DNA of 64,000 nucleotides, from the NCBI GenBank assembly GCA_949825025.1, contig OX463780.1:20788356-20852355 (forward strand), written 5' to 3'. Of the stretch, positions 12,016 through 26,639 are shown in pieces. The notes under the pieces are model-generated. The model had not been told where the DNA came from, made no database searches, and was given only the letters and a program-made list of their open reading frames with translations. The stretch is from Siphlonurus alternatus. Lineage: Eukaryota > Arthropoda > Insecta > Ephemeroptera > Siphlonuridae. A program made the translations under genes and the position numbers. Numbering within the stretch: position 1 is the stretch's first letter; every line of letters starts with the position of its first letter.

Positions 12016-13044
12016 TGACAATATCTTATGTAGTTAAATTTTCAACATGTTATCTGATTACATTTACATTAGACGGTCACGAACACTCTGTAAGCTACAT
12101 GTTGAAAAATTGAAAAATATGTTGCATATTAAAAAAAAAAAAAAAAAACGAGTTTAAAAATGTATACTATGAAATACAATTTTATTCACAAATTGTATTT
12201 TACAACATATTTTTGACTTCTCTTACTAAATTACTATTGCAAAAAAACTTCTATGTATACATAACATACACACACGAATTTACTTAATAATTTGAAACAA
12301 ATAAATTGTAAGCAAATTTCTCTAATAAAACTCCTTTCAAGAGGGAGGAGATGATTGCAAGAAACATCTCACATGTAAGCAACATTGAAATATGTAGCAA
12401 CTTTCGTAGATTTCCTGATTTATTGTATTTTTTTTTTTTCAATTCAGTTCTATCTATAATATACTTTTATACAAATAATTTATTTTTGTATTGCTTAGAT
12501 TTGAACGAAGTCATATTTTAGAAGTACACAAAATAATAATTTAATTGCTATAATTGCAATTAAAAAGAAACGTATATAACATCATATTAAAATATATCTT
12601 ATTTTTTATGGCATATACTTATATTTCATGGGGACATACATGATCAAAATGTGTTAATTGCTCTAAAATATCAAACAATCAACTTATATTTCAATCTCAA
12701 TAAACTTTCAAGGATAAAATGCAACAGTCTTGTAGGCATGAATGTAAAACCGTCAAATGCAAAACAAGACTTTCAGATTAGAGCTATTTCCTTAGCTTTG
12801 TGCGTTGAATGTGATCTTTATTGCAAATGTTAGCTGTCATGTTTAACATCTCGTGGAATTGTAAAATTATAAGGTTTACACTATACAAATGATTCATTAA
12901 GAACTTGATATGTTTTATAAATATATATTTTTAACTTCTGTACCAAATTCTATATTAATATCAAGTGCCGTATTAAATTGTGTGCTAAAATTATTTAATT
13001 GTTTTGCTTGTGCCAGGAAAATATGCGTATTCCAAGCAACATTA
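12016..13044. other. AT-rich non-coding DNA
   Basis: No supported gene. The frame at 12,651-12,833 has no domain and no splice context. Confidence 0.65.
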
Positions 13045-13081
13045 TATCAGGGAATACCATATAATATTTTCCTTGATTATG
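13045..13081. repeat. Short hairpin repeat, copy 2
   Basis: ATATCAGGGAATA, a short AT loop, then TATTTTCCTTGATTAT: a decayed version of the perfect hairpin at 136-172. Shared arms at two distant sites suggest a tiny dispersed palindromic element. Confidence 0.4.
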
Positions 13082-14294
<1,213 letters not shown>

Positions 14295-15840
14295 CTTCAT
14301 TATTCTCATCCCCTGAAATCTGTGTGTCTTATTTTGTTCTAAAATAGCTCCCTCGAGAACTAAATTATTAAAGATGCAATCTCGAAATAGTAAGACGAAA
14401 AGAGAACCGCACGTGACACTCCATTGATGATGAACGTGCATTGACGTCGCTTTGAATCGACTCAAAGCTGGAAGCCATATAAAAGTCTATAACAGTTTAT
14501 CTCTTATTTATAATACTTTTAAAAGCAAGCGATAATCTTGGTTTATTTTTCTATAACATTTGTAAAATACTTGGTTTCTTATAGTTAATATTTGATAACT
14601 CTTAAAGCATGGAAACGTTACAACAGAGTTTGATTTTGCTGTCCCCCCACAGGTCTACTATCGCGTTCAAAAAGATGCACTGAACATTAAATTTTATTGC
14701 ATCCGATAAATTATAAATCGACGAAAGTTGTGTACTTTGTGTCATGAAATTTGACGAATTTCTACTTTTATTTTTTCAAAGGCGCAGAGATGCCTACATA
14801 GCACAGCTTTGATTAAATGTGATTGTTACAAAATGTTGTAAGTTCCAATTTATGTATATTCATGACAAAACGTAAGATTGTTCACTAGTTGAATAGTTGT
14901 TATATACGTATAATGTCTCTAAAAGGATTCGCAACTTCAACATTCATATTAGGAAACCCAAAATCTCTCCAGATCTGTGTTAGATACATTCCGGTGTAAA
15001 CTTTATACATTTATACAACTGTATCATATTTTTATTCTTAACATATAGAAAAAAATCCCATCAAAATCTTTAATATTGAGTCAAATGTTATATTAATTAC
15101 TAAAATGTTCAAAATTAAATTAATACCCCTATCTTATATCATTAAGAATTTAGTTCTAAAAAGCTTAAAGAAGCATAAATCATTATTTTGACTGACATTA
15201 CTTCTTTCTTGATGTATCTTGAGACTGGATGTAAGCTGAGCTTTAGCTTGGCTAGAATTAATTGACTTCGGCTTAGTTAAGAGGATTGGCCTGACATATT
15301 GAACGTCGACGTTGCTCGCTTCAGCTAAGATTGAACATTGGTGGAGAAGCAATCAACTGAAGATTGGTTGTATGCAGTGACATATTTCCACGGGATATTT
15401 CCAATACTCGAAGCAATAAAAAGTACAGACAAAAAAATGTTGAAGATTAGAATTTAATAATAACATACTGTCAAAGATATGTTTGCTTGTGGAACCAACA
15501 AATTCTGTTAGAAAATACTGACATGGAACTGTATGTTAAGTCGAAGTTTTATTTAGACCAATAGAAATGTAACAAAGAAAACTCTTTGAAACAAACTATC
15601 AACAACTTTTTTTTTCTTTTTTTTTTTTTCTTTTTTCAATTTGCTTTGTTGATTTTTTTTACACTTTTTTTCCCCCTTTGATTTTCACAATTCCGTTAAA
15701 AAGTTTATTTTTTTTTTAATTAAACAAATATACATTACAAAGGGTATAATATTAACTTCACATTTTCAGAAATACAACTCTTGACTTCCCGAACGTTATT
15801 TGTAGTATTTGTACACTAGAGCTGCAAAAGATGAAGGGTT
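14295..15840. other. Non-coding DNA with GC-richer patches
   Basis: GC-richer patches at about 14,300-14,480 and 15,190-15,370 hold 60-72-codon minus frames without domains. Poly-pyrimidine runs occupy about 15,600-15,715. No gene is supported. Confidence 0.6.
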
Positions 15841-16017
15841 GCACTTTTGGGGTAGGTATTTAAAAAGATTGTCAGTCTACGCTGCTCATCATCATATTCA
15901 ATTTAATTTTGGTTTCTTCGTGTTTGTAACGTCTTTATCCATTGGTAGACGGTTTGTAACGACCCTCCCTATTGGCTCCCTAAGGACTCCCGAGCATTCA
16001 CGATGAATTTTAAATGT

Positions 16018-16130
16018 GACGGATAGTAATCCCAAAAAAAAGGTCCATCATATAATTTTATTTAAAAAATCGTGAAGGACAGTAATCATCCCAAAAAAAG
16101 GTTCATCATATAATTTAAAAATCGTACCGT
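16018..16130 (+). repeat. Two-copy direct tandem repeat
   Basis: About 55-58 bases are repeated twice, each copy containing GTAATC...CCCAAAAAAA, a GG[TC]CATCATATAATTT block (seen as GGTCCATCA and GGTTCATCA) and an ATCGT end. The copies differ by small indels. This is a local duplication of unknown significance. The segment just upstream (15,841-16,017) is GC-richer with two TTTGTAACG words. Confidence 0.7.
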
Positions 16131-17459
16131 TGTGAGATGTGCATTGAATAATTTGTAATATTTACTTTATTAATTTTATTAAAATACAAATACATGGAAT
16201 TTATTTTGAATAATTTCATTCCTTTTACAATTTTTACTTTTTTCTTCTACAATGGTCATAAAAACTAAAATGTTACTATAATTATCTTAAAATACTACGT
16301 ATTTATAATGTATAATTTGCAACGCAATTAGCATTATAATGAAAACTTACTAGCACAAGTTTTATAATAAATTAAATTTTCTTGCATAAATAGTTTAAGT
16401 AACTTACATAGTATATTATATATAATAATATATGTGTGTACTAAAAAAAAGAAAAAAAGAAAAGTGAGCATTTCTGTGCGGTTAATGTACGGTCGTGAAT
16501 TCCACATCTTCATTTGCAGTAATTCAGTGGGACACAAAATATCTGGGTCACGATATACTCGAGCACAGTCAGCACACTAAGTGATACACAAGTCACTGCT
16601 GAGAGATTTGTATTAAAAGCTTTGCAATTTTATAATTGGAATTTAAATCGAAATAAAAAAAAGACTCATTTAAATAATAAACTTTACTGAATACAAAATT
16701 AAAATAAGGAAAACAAGTTTGTATTAAATAAATCCAGTTCAAATTACGAGAAAAAATATCCTTAAAGTCTTAATGGATTTAAAACAATTGTGCACAACAG
16801 AATAAAAACATGTTGTTTTTATTTATTTATTTTTTTGTCAATATAACTTTGTTGCAGAAGGAAAATAACTTAAGTAAATCCAGCAAAACGAGAAGATTTT
16901 TTTTAAGATATAAAAATGTTGAAGCCTAATAAAAGAAGTTTATATACGTCTTTTAATCCACTGGTACGACATTGTATATAGTACTTAATTAAATAAAATA
17001 TTTTTTTAAACTCAATTACTTTAGTGTAAGTTTTATATTCTTCATATTAATTTAAAATGACGATGTAGACAAACCTAAATAGTAAATATAATTATACGTT
17101 TGTTGCTTTTTAAGTTGCTAAAAACAAATATTAATAAATTTTATATAACTGAAATTTTTTAATGAATAACGAGCTATTTTATTCTATTTAATTGATTTTG
17201 TTATTTAAGTTTTAATATATACATAACTTTCTTAGATGTTGTGCAACCAGAAAATAATTACAAATGATTTCATCACAATTTTTTGCATAGAGACAGCTCA
17301 TTGGAAGGTTTGCTTTAAAAATATTTGTATATTTATTAATTTTTTTAAAACGTTAAATTAAATATCACAAGTCTTCAATTAATTTAACTTGAAATGATAG
17401 TCAAAACTGTTTATGATTACCTCGGATATAATAAAATAATGACTTCATTACGCAATGTC
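16131..17459. other. AT-rich non-coding DNA
   Basis: No supported gene. The minus frame at 16,334-16,537 has no recognised domain. Confidence 0.65.
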
Positions 17460-17690
17460 GAGAACATTGTTATTACGGATGATGATTGACAGGTGGGCGT
17501 GGTCACGTGCCACTCGCAGCTGACTGCATACCCGAACGGTCCCTTCATTCCGTGCTTCTGTCCAGTGCAGGCCGGCTACTTTGCAAGTACCGAGCGTGCA
17601 TGACAATGCCAGCATCGTGTCAATCACTCAAAAACACATCACAAGCTCAGTATAATGCAGTTTCAAATTTAAATTGTATATCCCATACAG
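17460..17690. promoter_or_regulatory. GC-rich island with Pbx-Meis composite site and E-boxes
   Basis: TGATTGACAG at 17483-17492 is the classic Pbx/Exd-Meis/Hth composite motif. It overlaps an E-box CAGGTG and is followed by GGTCACGTGCC (CACGTG E-box) and CAGCTG within about 35 bases. This is the densest cluster of textbook sites in the window. The 79-codon frame here has no domain, so a distal enhancer is the better inference. Confidence 0.35.
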
Positions 17691-18114
17691 CTTTACCTAT
17701 CAAAAGTTTGACTAACGTATACTAGTTTTGCAGCTTAAGGATTTTGATAAAATTGAAAATAAATGTAGCTAGAAATAATACGAGTAAGTAGAAAACGTTA
17801 AAGAGAGTCGAAGGGAATCTTGCTGGTCTAATTTAATGGGGAAGGCGCTATGACAAAGCTATTCTCACAATATAATGCTGATAAATCTCTCTGAAAAAAA
17901 AAAATCTGACAAATATTTGTGTTTTTGGAGGGTTATGCTATTTTATAAACTAGAAAAGTGGGAAAAAATTCATTAGAACATGCTAAAGTAAATTAAACAT
18001 GATTGCCAAATTGTTTAGTAAGAATTAACTTATAATAATTACATCAGCTGAGAGATTATGAATTAACTAACTGGAAGAGATTTACAGTTCAGTAAATGTA
18101 AGATTCCACCGAAA
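17691..18114. other. AT-rich non-coding DNA
   Basis: Nothing recognised. Confidence 0.7.
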
Positions 18115-18262
18115 GAAGACAGAAGTGGAGGGACTTTAGCTGAAATATGAACATGAAAACTCTAGATAGGTTGAAGTCTCTATAATATAAATCTCTATGC
18201 CTAGTTTCAGGTTTGAAACTTAAAACTTAACTAGAAATTAAAAAAAAAAAAAAAAAAAAACG
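18115..18262 (-). repeat. Dispersed repeat family C, copy 2, with poly(A)
   Basis: The reverse complement contains TAGAGTTTTCATGTTCAT, the CTCCACTTCTG block and the TTTCAAACCTGAAACT block found in copy 1 at 340-500, in the same relative order. A 22-base A run (18241-18260) follows on the + strand. Confidence 0.5.
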
Positions 18263-20030
18263 GACACTTCCAGTGGTAATATTACATTTATTTTGTTGAA
18301 CTTTTAGTCAGGAAGATTCTCAGTTTCCCTTATCACATAAAATCTTTTATAGTATCATCTCACTAAATCTTCAGCCACTGTTGATGAGAAATCTTGTTAA
18401 TTTTTTGTAAATTATAACTAAATATATTTTGGGCTTTTGCTATTTTTAACTTTTTTTTTAAATATTATGAAAATTGTATTACTTTAATATACAGTATAGT
18501 TTTATATACACACCAGCTTGAAAACATAATATATTGCAAATTGTTTAAAAATATAAATATTATTTCAACATTTTAGAAGTATGGGACACTCGTCAATTTT
18601 TATTGTTTAAATATATAATCTAATTAACACTATAACATCGTATTGATGAAAGTTTTCAATTTGTTAAAAAAAAAAAAGTATAAAATAAAAATCATAGGTA
18701 CTCGAGAAAGCAATATTTTTATTCGTTTATTAAATTATTTTTATATTAAAGACAATGTGAAGGCAATGTTTCTACATCGACGAGTTATCTTCAGATATTG
18801 TGCTGTTATTAAGAGTTCATTGAAGTCTTGTAATCCAGCACATGGAGTGTATTAGTGTACCATTCAATCTCTTTCTCCCTCTCATCACTGAGCTTAATCA
18901 CGACCCATAAATCTACTGGTCGGAAACGTCTCAAGTGTTTCATAGACTGAGTTTGTTTCTAATTGGCACTTTAACCAGCTAACAAACACTTGAAAAATAT
19001 ATATAAAAAAAAAATGTTATCAAAAGTTATTATTTACTGGAAAATAAAACTCTAAATGTAGCCGTCACATTTTGAGATTTATTAGTTTGGAAAGTCCAAT
19101 TCCCTTGATCATAATTTAGTAACTAACAATGATTTATCTTATTCTTAATGGATTTTCATTCTAAAATAAATCTAAACTTGTTTTACAATGTTAAACAAAG
19201 GATTTATTCGATCGTGCGTATAGTAGATATTTCTGATAATATTGTATATATTAGACACAAATGTCTTCATGGAGCGAAGTCGGATCTCAAAATTTAATTC
19301 AACATAGTCTTACAGGTATTCAGGTACTTAGTAATTGAAAGACAACGCTTTTGAGACTCAAAAGATAGCATAGAGTTTTAGGAGTATTACTTAATTATTG
19401 TCTTTTTACAAAATAATTACCATCACTGAAGTCTACGTACTATAGATTTAACATTATTGAAAATGAATGGGGTACTTTTTTAAACTTGTATAGGCATCGA
19501 TATAAAGTTGGATTTTAATAAAAAAATAATTTAAAGTTGTATTTAAATATGATTATGTACACATTTATCAGACAAATATAACCAGCTTACTTAAAATATT
19601 ATTGAAAGGTCATGCAGACTTTTACCAAATATACATTATTTAAATTAAATAGAAATATATTTGCAAACATATCACTTCCACCTATCTAGTTTTAGAATTA
19701 ATTAATTGAGCTACAGATAAAACATATATTGGAAATTTAATGGATTAAAAAAAACTCATTCACATTGATGAAAAAATTAAAATAAAACGTTTACAAATTT
19801 TCATTTTCAGTAATGTCAATGTGGCATTATAAAGTAAAAGTTTTGGTCATGTTAGTTCAGAGAAGAGAGCTTAATTGAAACTACAGTAAAATTAATTCAA
19901 AATTCTCTACGGAAGAAGCAAGATGTATTTTTTTTTAAAAAATCATGTAAAATGCAAGTTTCAGTTTTGAAATTTTAAATATTCGCATTACAAACATTTT
20001 TGACTGAATTTCAAATTTAAATAACAAACA
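18263..20030. other. AT-rich non-coding DNA
   Basis: No supported gene. A mixed-composition patch near 18,835-18,990 carries no domain-bearing frame. Confidence 0.65.
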
Positions 20031-20053
20031 GGAAGTGTATAAATCACACTTCC
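20031..20053. other. Perfect hairpin containing paired ETS-like sites
   Basis: GGAAGTGT and ACACTTCC are perfect 8-bp arms around a 7-base loop, giving two convergent GGAAGTG (ETS-like) cores. Could be chance or a composite site. Confidence 0.4.
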
Positions 20054-20089
20054 GACGAAAATGTTATATTAATTTAATTATATTAACGT

Positions 20090-20290
20090 GTCAGAACCGT
20101 TAATTACGTTTCATGTTTGTGTGGGCACGTCATGAGTGGTATCGGCGAGCAGCAGGAGCACAAGCAGGCTGCATGTGAATTGATCACCACTGATGAGAAG
20201 CTATTGTTTGACCCCTTCTGCTCCACGTCTACTACTAGCATCATAAAGTAATTGGATCAGGTGTTGTGCACCAGGTACATGCATCATGTG
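20090..20290. promoter_or_regulatory. GC-richer island
   Basis: Contains TGATCACC, CAGGTG, TGATTTG-like and (CAG)-type words in a block clearly richer in G+C than both flanks. It has no domain-bearing frame. Putative regulatory. Confidence 0.22.
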
Positions 20291-22319
20291 TACTTGTGGT
20301 AATGATAATATTCACTATTCATTACAATGTACTATAATATTATGACGTCATAACCTAATTTCTCTAAAAAAAAAAAAACATTTTGTTTTAACTTTGGATC
20401 CGTAAGGTTTTTAGTGTTTTTTTTTTTTAAAATATGATAGGATTATTCTAAAAATAAGAATAAATTTAAATTTTTAATTACTAACTCAGTATAACAAAGG
20501 GAAGGATATTTTACATAACGTTAAGTAAAGTTACCGTATTATATATATTTTTTTATATAATTCTGTGATACAACCATAATACTAACGTATAATATATAAT
20601 TTATAAAAAAAAAATACTTTTTTTAATAAGGTTGTAACAAAAAATGTACTAAAGTGCTGTTCATTTTATATATCCTTTACATTTTTTTTTCCTGTACAAA
20701 ACTTTGTGAGTAAAAAACCTGAGTTCAGAGCGCATAAAATTCAATATTCGGATGGTCGTCAAGTAAGAGTGACGCGCGGCCATCCTTCATCTGCTGGCCC
20801 CTGGTTCCCACCCTGCCGAACCAAGGGTATTAATATTAAAGGTAATATCACAATCCTGCCTTTTAAACTAAGGTAACTTAATTAAGGTTGAGATAAGTCT
20901 GAAATTAAAAGTCATGAAACCTAAAAATACTTGTGGTATTTAAGTTGAAGCTACTTAAATTCATTAATGATTATGCTTTACCTTTGTTTTATAGTAACCT
21001 TGGATCCTAAGTACGAGAAGAAAAGGCGTTCCTACGCGATAAGAATATCAAACATGTAGATTAATATAGCGGACACGTATTCTCAAATAGCAGAAAGCTA
21101 GAAAGGAGGAGGCTTTGATTTATTCTGATTTTCAATAGGCACACACTCTAGAAAATGACAAATTTTTTGGATAGATGTGAATATATAGACGTGCACTAGA
21201 GAAAATTCCATGTTGAGTTAAAAAAAAAATGGATTTGCTGGATAATTTTGTATTCTATACAAATATTTAGAATTTTATGTAAATGGGGTAGAAGTAAATC
21301 AATACAATTATTGAATCGTTAATAATTGTTAATGTTTTTTTTTTTTTTTTCCAAATGTATTGCAATAACATAAATCAAGCAATTTAAATATTGCTGAAAC
21401 ATAATATTTATAAAAAAAATATATTATATTACCATTCAACTCTACAATATAGTAAATTATTTAACATATTTGTTTATTTTTGTACTTTTAAAATCAATAA
21501 TTGTAAAAAAATAGTAATATATAATAATGTAATGTGACTCCAAAGCTATAATACATACAATACACGTAAAAACATTGAAATATTATAATGATATTCACCA
21601 AAGTTGAATTAGCATAATATTATTAAGTGGGTTATTCACAGTACGGCAGCCTTTTCACTTATATTTATCACAAAGTAGACATAGAGAAAGAGGGCATTGT
21701 TCTTTATCGTACTTATAGCAATGAAAAGTGTCAACCTGGAAAAAAAATGTTTAAATAATTATTTTTTACAATTTAAAAAATACTGAATCATTATAATACG
21801 TATCGGTGTTTTATTTAACAAATTTCCGTTAGTGTAGAATTTTTAAACGAAAACACAAAGATTTTTTAAACAATATTTTTAATTTAATAAAAACAATCCA
21901 TAACAGAATAAATTAATCCCTTAATGCTATTCATTAAAATCATAATTAATACAAAATTTGCATGTGTTGGGTAATTTTAAAATTATTTCTTGATTTAATT
22001 AGTGTTGCGACGTATTTTACTATAAATTTTATGAGCTATAAAATTGTAATCTTCAGTTAAAATGTATTAATCATTATTCATAAACATTCTTCAATAAAAA
22101 TTTGTATGGAGTAAATCATTTTAGATAGAACCATACAATTATGTATGGTAAACTTTATAAAGTTCTCTTCAATATTTGGAATTTAAATTTTGTATTGAGA
22201 ACTTTTCCTTAATATATGAAATATTAATTTATATTCATGTCATATCTATACATTTAAAAAGAAGTTTAAAATTTTTGTCACATTGAATAGTCTATATATT
22301 TAAACCAATGGTGCTTTAA
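20291..22319. other. AT-rich non-coding DNA with one small GC-rich patch
   Basis: Patch at about 20,740-20,830 (GCGCGGCCATCC, CTGCTGGCCCCTGG) has no frame or motif that can be assigned. The remainder is AT-rich filler with homopolymers. Confidence 0.65.
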
Positions 22320-22490
22320 TTCTACTTATTCACTCTTGACTTAACGTGAATGCTCTGATGTTTAATGTTGGCACTATTCAGCATTTGTATGGATATATAA
22401 CAGTCAAGGCTCCCATTGTTACCTGTATGTGCTCTGTTGCCTGCTCGCTCAACAATACAAAGCATGCAGCACTAAAGTAACAATCAATCA
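22320..22490. promoter_or_regulatory. GC-richer island with two SOX-like sites
   Basis: CCCATTGTTACC and AACAATACAAAG lie about 50 bases apart, both matching the SOX core (ATTGTT/AACAAT). No coding evidence. Confidence 0.22.
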
Positions 22491-24794
22491 TGCATACGTA
22501 ATATCTAAATACATATATCGTAGAATAATTTGCACAACATATTTTTAGCAATATTAAAAATAATTTCTGCTTAGATTTTAATCTTTTAAATGAAATTTTT
22601 ATGATATATGAAACAAAATATTTATCATTTTTAATTCTCTTTTTATGAGAAAAATAAAAACGGATGTAATGAATTTTGTGTTCTAGAAAGATAAAATATT
22701 TTTAGACTGCACATTATTTATTGTAATTATTACTTTAATTTATCATTTTACACAGGAAATAGTACTCGTTTTAAAGTTAAGCCCTTCTCCTTCTCCTCCT
22801 CCTCTGTTTTAAAGTGCTTGTTATTATATTTTATGCAAAATATATGTTCTACTTATTTAATAAATATATTTGTATTTATACTTTACGTGACTAGAATATT
22901 TAATACTGAAATATTATCAGTATTTTTTTATATAATCCTTCACAATGTTTTTAATTATGTTTTTTATACTAACCTAATTAAAAATCTCTAATTATTTATT
23001 TAGTAAAAGTATAAACAACGTTAGCAAAATATAATTGGACCCGATATAAAAGGATAATAATAATTATAAAATTGAAATTGTTTTAAGAAAAGTGTAGACC
23101 TGGAAATGTTTGTAAATTACCATTCCAATATTATTTTACGTAAAAATTAAAAGATGAAAAGATAAGATAACTAAACAATATTCTGAAATTTGAGTAGCAA
23201 ACTGTATATTATAATATAAATGCGTAATTATTTTTTGTTCCTGCAGGCTAAATTGATTTGTAAATTATATTTTTTTGACCTAGTTCCAAATGATCATTCT
23301 TAAATTTTTTTAACTTGCTTATGAATAAAATTAATTGAAGATTGCAACTAAATATATATAGTGAAGCAGCTATAAAATATTTTTATATATAATATTCATG
23401 ATTAATATAATATGATTATTTAATTCTTTCATGTAATGTAAAAAAAAATATATATTTGTTTTATTTTGTTTTAAACATCATATATTATGTACATATTATA
23501 CTCAATAATAAAAACAAACTTGGAATTAAAAAAAAAAAAATGGAAAAAATTTAATTACAATATGTACTCATATAAAATTTTACAAAGAAATGCATGAAAA
23601 TTTTATTTTATTTTCAATGCATCTTATACTCCAACTCTTCCATTAGTACATTTGAAAAGTCCTGAATACCCGTGAGTTTTTTTCAAAGTATACCGCGTCT
23701 ATATACAATAGAATCCCTTCTATATAGCGACATATAGCATATAAAGCATCTTCCTTGAAATCTGTTCAAGCGAAAGAAGAGGGACTGAGTTCTAGAACCA
23801 ATGTAACTACCACCGTATCTCTTTATATGTGTCACCTATAGCAACCACATATTAACCTAGATGCTTCACAAGGAAAAGGAAGAAGAAGAAGACATAAAAA
23901 ATTTACTAGCCAAAGAGGAGATCATTCCTTTACAGTATAAAGTCTCATATTTCAAGTTGTTGAATTGATTCTCAACGGATATTTGTTTTTTGTTGACTTG
24001 TTTGTTTCTTGATGTTTTCTTTAGTACGTGATTGGGAAGCCATTGATATAACATGACCTCAATATAAAACATTCATTCGCTCTCGAGTTATTATTGCAGT
24101 CAGTGGGTGGATATCAAATAACATTTATATTTGATTTAATTGCTTCTCTTATATTAATTGAATTTAATGATATTTTTTTATATGACTAGCTGAAATTTTA
24201 AGAAATTGATTAATAGAAAGTCTGTAATATTATATCAATACAATTAATGGTCTGTTATTTGTATGTAATTAATTTATGTATATATAGGAAAAACGAACAG
24301 TAATAAAAAATATATAGTTTGCGTGAACATTTTTTTTCTTTTATTTAAACCTCTTTAAAGCGTAATTTGAATGAATACAAAATACTCCAATCGACTTATC
24401 AAAAATGCGATAAGAAAATTATTTCAAGGTTATCAAATTTTCTTGAATTCCTCTGTGATTATCCTAGTCATTGCACTTCTGGTTAATTAATAACTAGCTG
24501 CGGAGTCCATCCTTATATATTGAAAGTTTTCAATGTTCCCTTAGTCATTGGTAAAGGCCGAGATAAAATGTGTTAGACCTTGGCCGTCTTGTTCAGGAAC
24601 CGACGAAACGCACATGCAGGGTTAGGTTTTTTGGAATAAGGTTCGGGATAGGTTCAGTAGAGTTTGCAAGTACTAATAGTAAGTAAACGTGTATACCAAA
24701 ATTGTTCTTTGATAAATAATTATTGCATAGATTATGTTTTAAATAACTATAGGGTGATGATACTTATGAAGACGTGTTTTTCTGCTTTATTTTT
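22491..24794. other. AT-rich non-coding DNA
   Basis: No gene seen. Mixed patches at about 23,640-24,100 and 24,470-24,660 carry no recognisable domain. Confidence 0.65.
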
Positions 24795-25137
24795 GCATAA
24801 ATGAAAAACCTGCATGAAAAATTTGTACTGCAAAAATGAATAGAGGTGTACCAAATTATGCTACTCTGAACTGTTTCAGATTTTTTTGAAACACAGAACT
24901 ATTTTTAAATAATTATTGAACATTCTGTAAGTTAAATTGGCACCCCTGAATCCTTAATAAAAAAGGATAGGACCAGACGCCTATTGACGCCTCCAGGAGG
25001 CGTGGCCGCACTTTCAATAATTATTTAAAAATAGTTCTGGGTCTCAAAAAAATCTGAAAAAATTCAGAGTAACATAATTTGGTACCCTCTATTCATTTCT
25101 GCAGTAAAAAATTTTCATGCAGGTTGTCCATTTATGC
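24795..25137 (-). mobile_element. Family A foldback MITE, copy A3
   Basis: Long inverted arms, left GCATAAATGAAAAACCTGCATG, right CATGCAGG...CATTTATGC. Inner arm landmarks are shared with A1: GAATAGAG, ACCAAATTATGCTACTCTGA, ACTATTTTTAAATAATTATTGA. The core (CTTAATAAAAAAGGATAGGACC) is in the same orientation as A2 and A4 and opposite to A1 and A5. The CRE-like palindromes are replaced by diverged sequence (GACGCCTCCAGGAGGCGTGG). Confidence 0.8.
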
Positions 25138-25454
25138 GTTGGATGTGGAATTGTTATATAAGGAAAGCATGATATAAGAGTATTATTAATATTACTATCC
25201 ATGATTAACATGTATTTGACATTGTCTCCAAAACGCATTGTATTTGTAGGACTGAAGAAATTGAAATTTCAGTTTTTAATCACACATGCAAGTAGATAAT
25301 GTAAAATAATTTCTATTAAATGTAATAAAAGCATCCATAATTCTTTATTTATGTATAAAAAAACATTGTTTTACTATTTTTTTTCTTTAATAATAAAGTC
25401 ATGATATATTTTCCTCAGTGTCACATACAATAACTGAAGTGGCTTGTTGATACA
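25138..25454. other. AT-rich non-coding DNA
   Basis: Nothing recognised. Confidence 0.7.
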
Positions 25455-25710
25455 ATGTGTATAAGTGCAAGATCGATTACCAGGGCGTCCCTTGGGTCAG
25501 CGAGTGCATCCTCTTTTGGCCTGTGCTGGACCAGAGAGAGAGAGAGAGAGAGGCGAAGGCAGTAGAGCGTGTGCTCCGCGTCACGAAATATCAGCCACAA
25601 AAGCCTTCTTCTTCACCCAGTGTTGTAGAGACGCTCTCTCGCTCGGCTGGCCAGACTTCCTTGTTACTGCCACCATCCTCCTCCGCATATTACAACACAC
25701 CAGACGTACA
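25455..25710. other. GC-rich island with a short (GA)n run
   Basis: Open in two forward frames (25457-25723, 25465-25731) and one reverse frame, which is what GC-rich non-coding sequence in an AT-rich genome produces. A (GA)10 run sits at 25,533-25,552. No domain or paired splice sites. Regulatory or unannotated 5'UTR-type sequence are both possible. Confidence 0.3.
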
Positions 25711-26639
25711 AAAAAACACGTGAAAATATAAGCTTGTGAGCTTTTCTTGTCATGGTGAACTAAACCTACAAACATTATAATAATATAATTCAGAATTATT
25801 TTATTTTCATACAAAAAGAGTAGTGATAAAAGAATATTTTTTTAAATAACATTATGGTATAACAGTTATGAATAATTCCTAGATATATTTCAAGTAATAA
25901 TAATAATATTTGAATGAGTATTTATATGTTATAACTTTACATATTTTGCAGACTAGTTTTAAAAAAATATATGATATTATTTGTTTCAAATTTACACTGT
26001 TATTACGTATACAGTTACAGTCAAATTTAGCGATACCGCGTGTATAGTAAATATATCGCTCTGCGTACCAATCTTTAAGACTAAATTTACAAAATTATAT
26101 AATATATTGCTATATATTTTTAACTCTGTTTTCTACATCACAAGTTACGATTATATTCATACGGTTAACTATCTTACCTATGAAATTTCTACTATTTCGA
26201 CAGCGATTGTAATTAAGGACACGATTCATGAAGAAAGATATCCAGGTATATCACTAACCATATTTAGTATCAGCCAACATCAATAACAATAACCGCGGTT
26301 AGTAAAAAATCTGGATATATTTCTGTATATAACCCTTTCAAATAGATCCCGCTCATTAATTATTATATGTGTTAAGTAGATATGTCAAATTTGACTACCT
26401 TGTGTGATATTATGAATATATTTATTTACTGTCATGATATGTTAAGATTATTTTAATTTATGTCAAAATTGTAAAAAATATGTCAACTGTTTTATAATGT
26501 GTATCATTAGCGCAAGCTATAATAAAGAATAATTTAATTTAAATTTATAGGGGAGGTATCACTGTAAAATTAACTCCCAAGATTGTGTAATTATCAAGTA
26601 ATTTTTCTTAATCTTTAATTTCAAAATTTTAATTTCATT
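25711..26639. other. AT-rich non-coding DNA
   Basis: The frame at 25,981-26,286 (+, 101 codons) is Ile/Tyr/Thr-rich, lacks a recognised domain and is not supported by splice sites. It is left uncalled. Confidence 0.55.

Noticed and set aside
25981..26286. 101-codon forward frame
   Set aside because: No recognised domain, no GC or codon-use shift from the flanks, no splice sites. Kept only as an uncalled frame.
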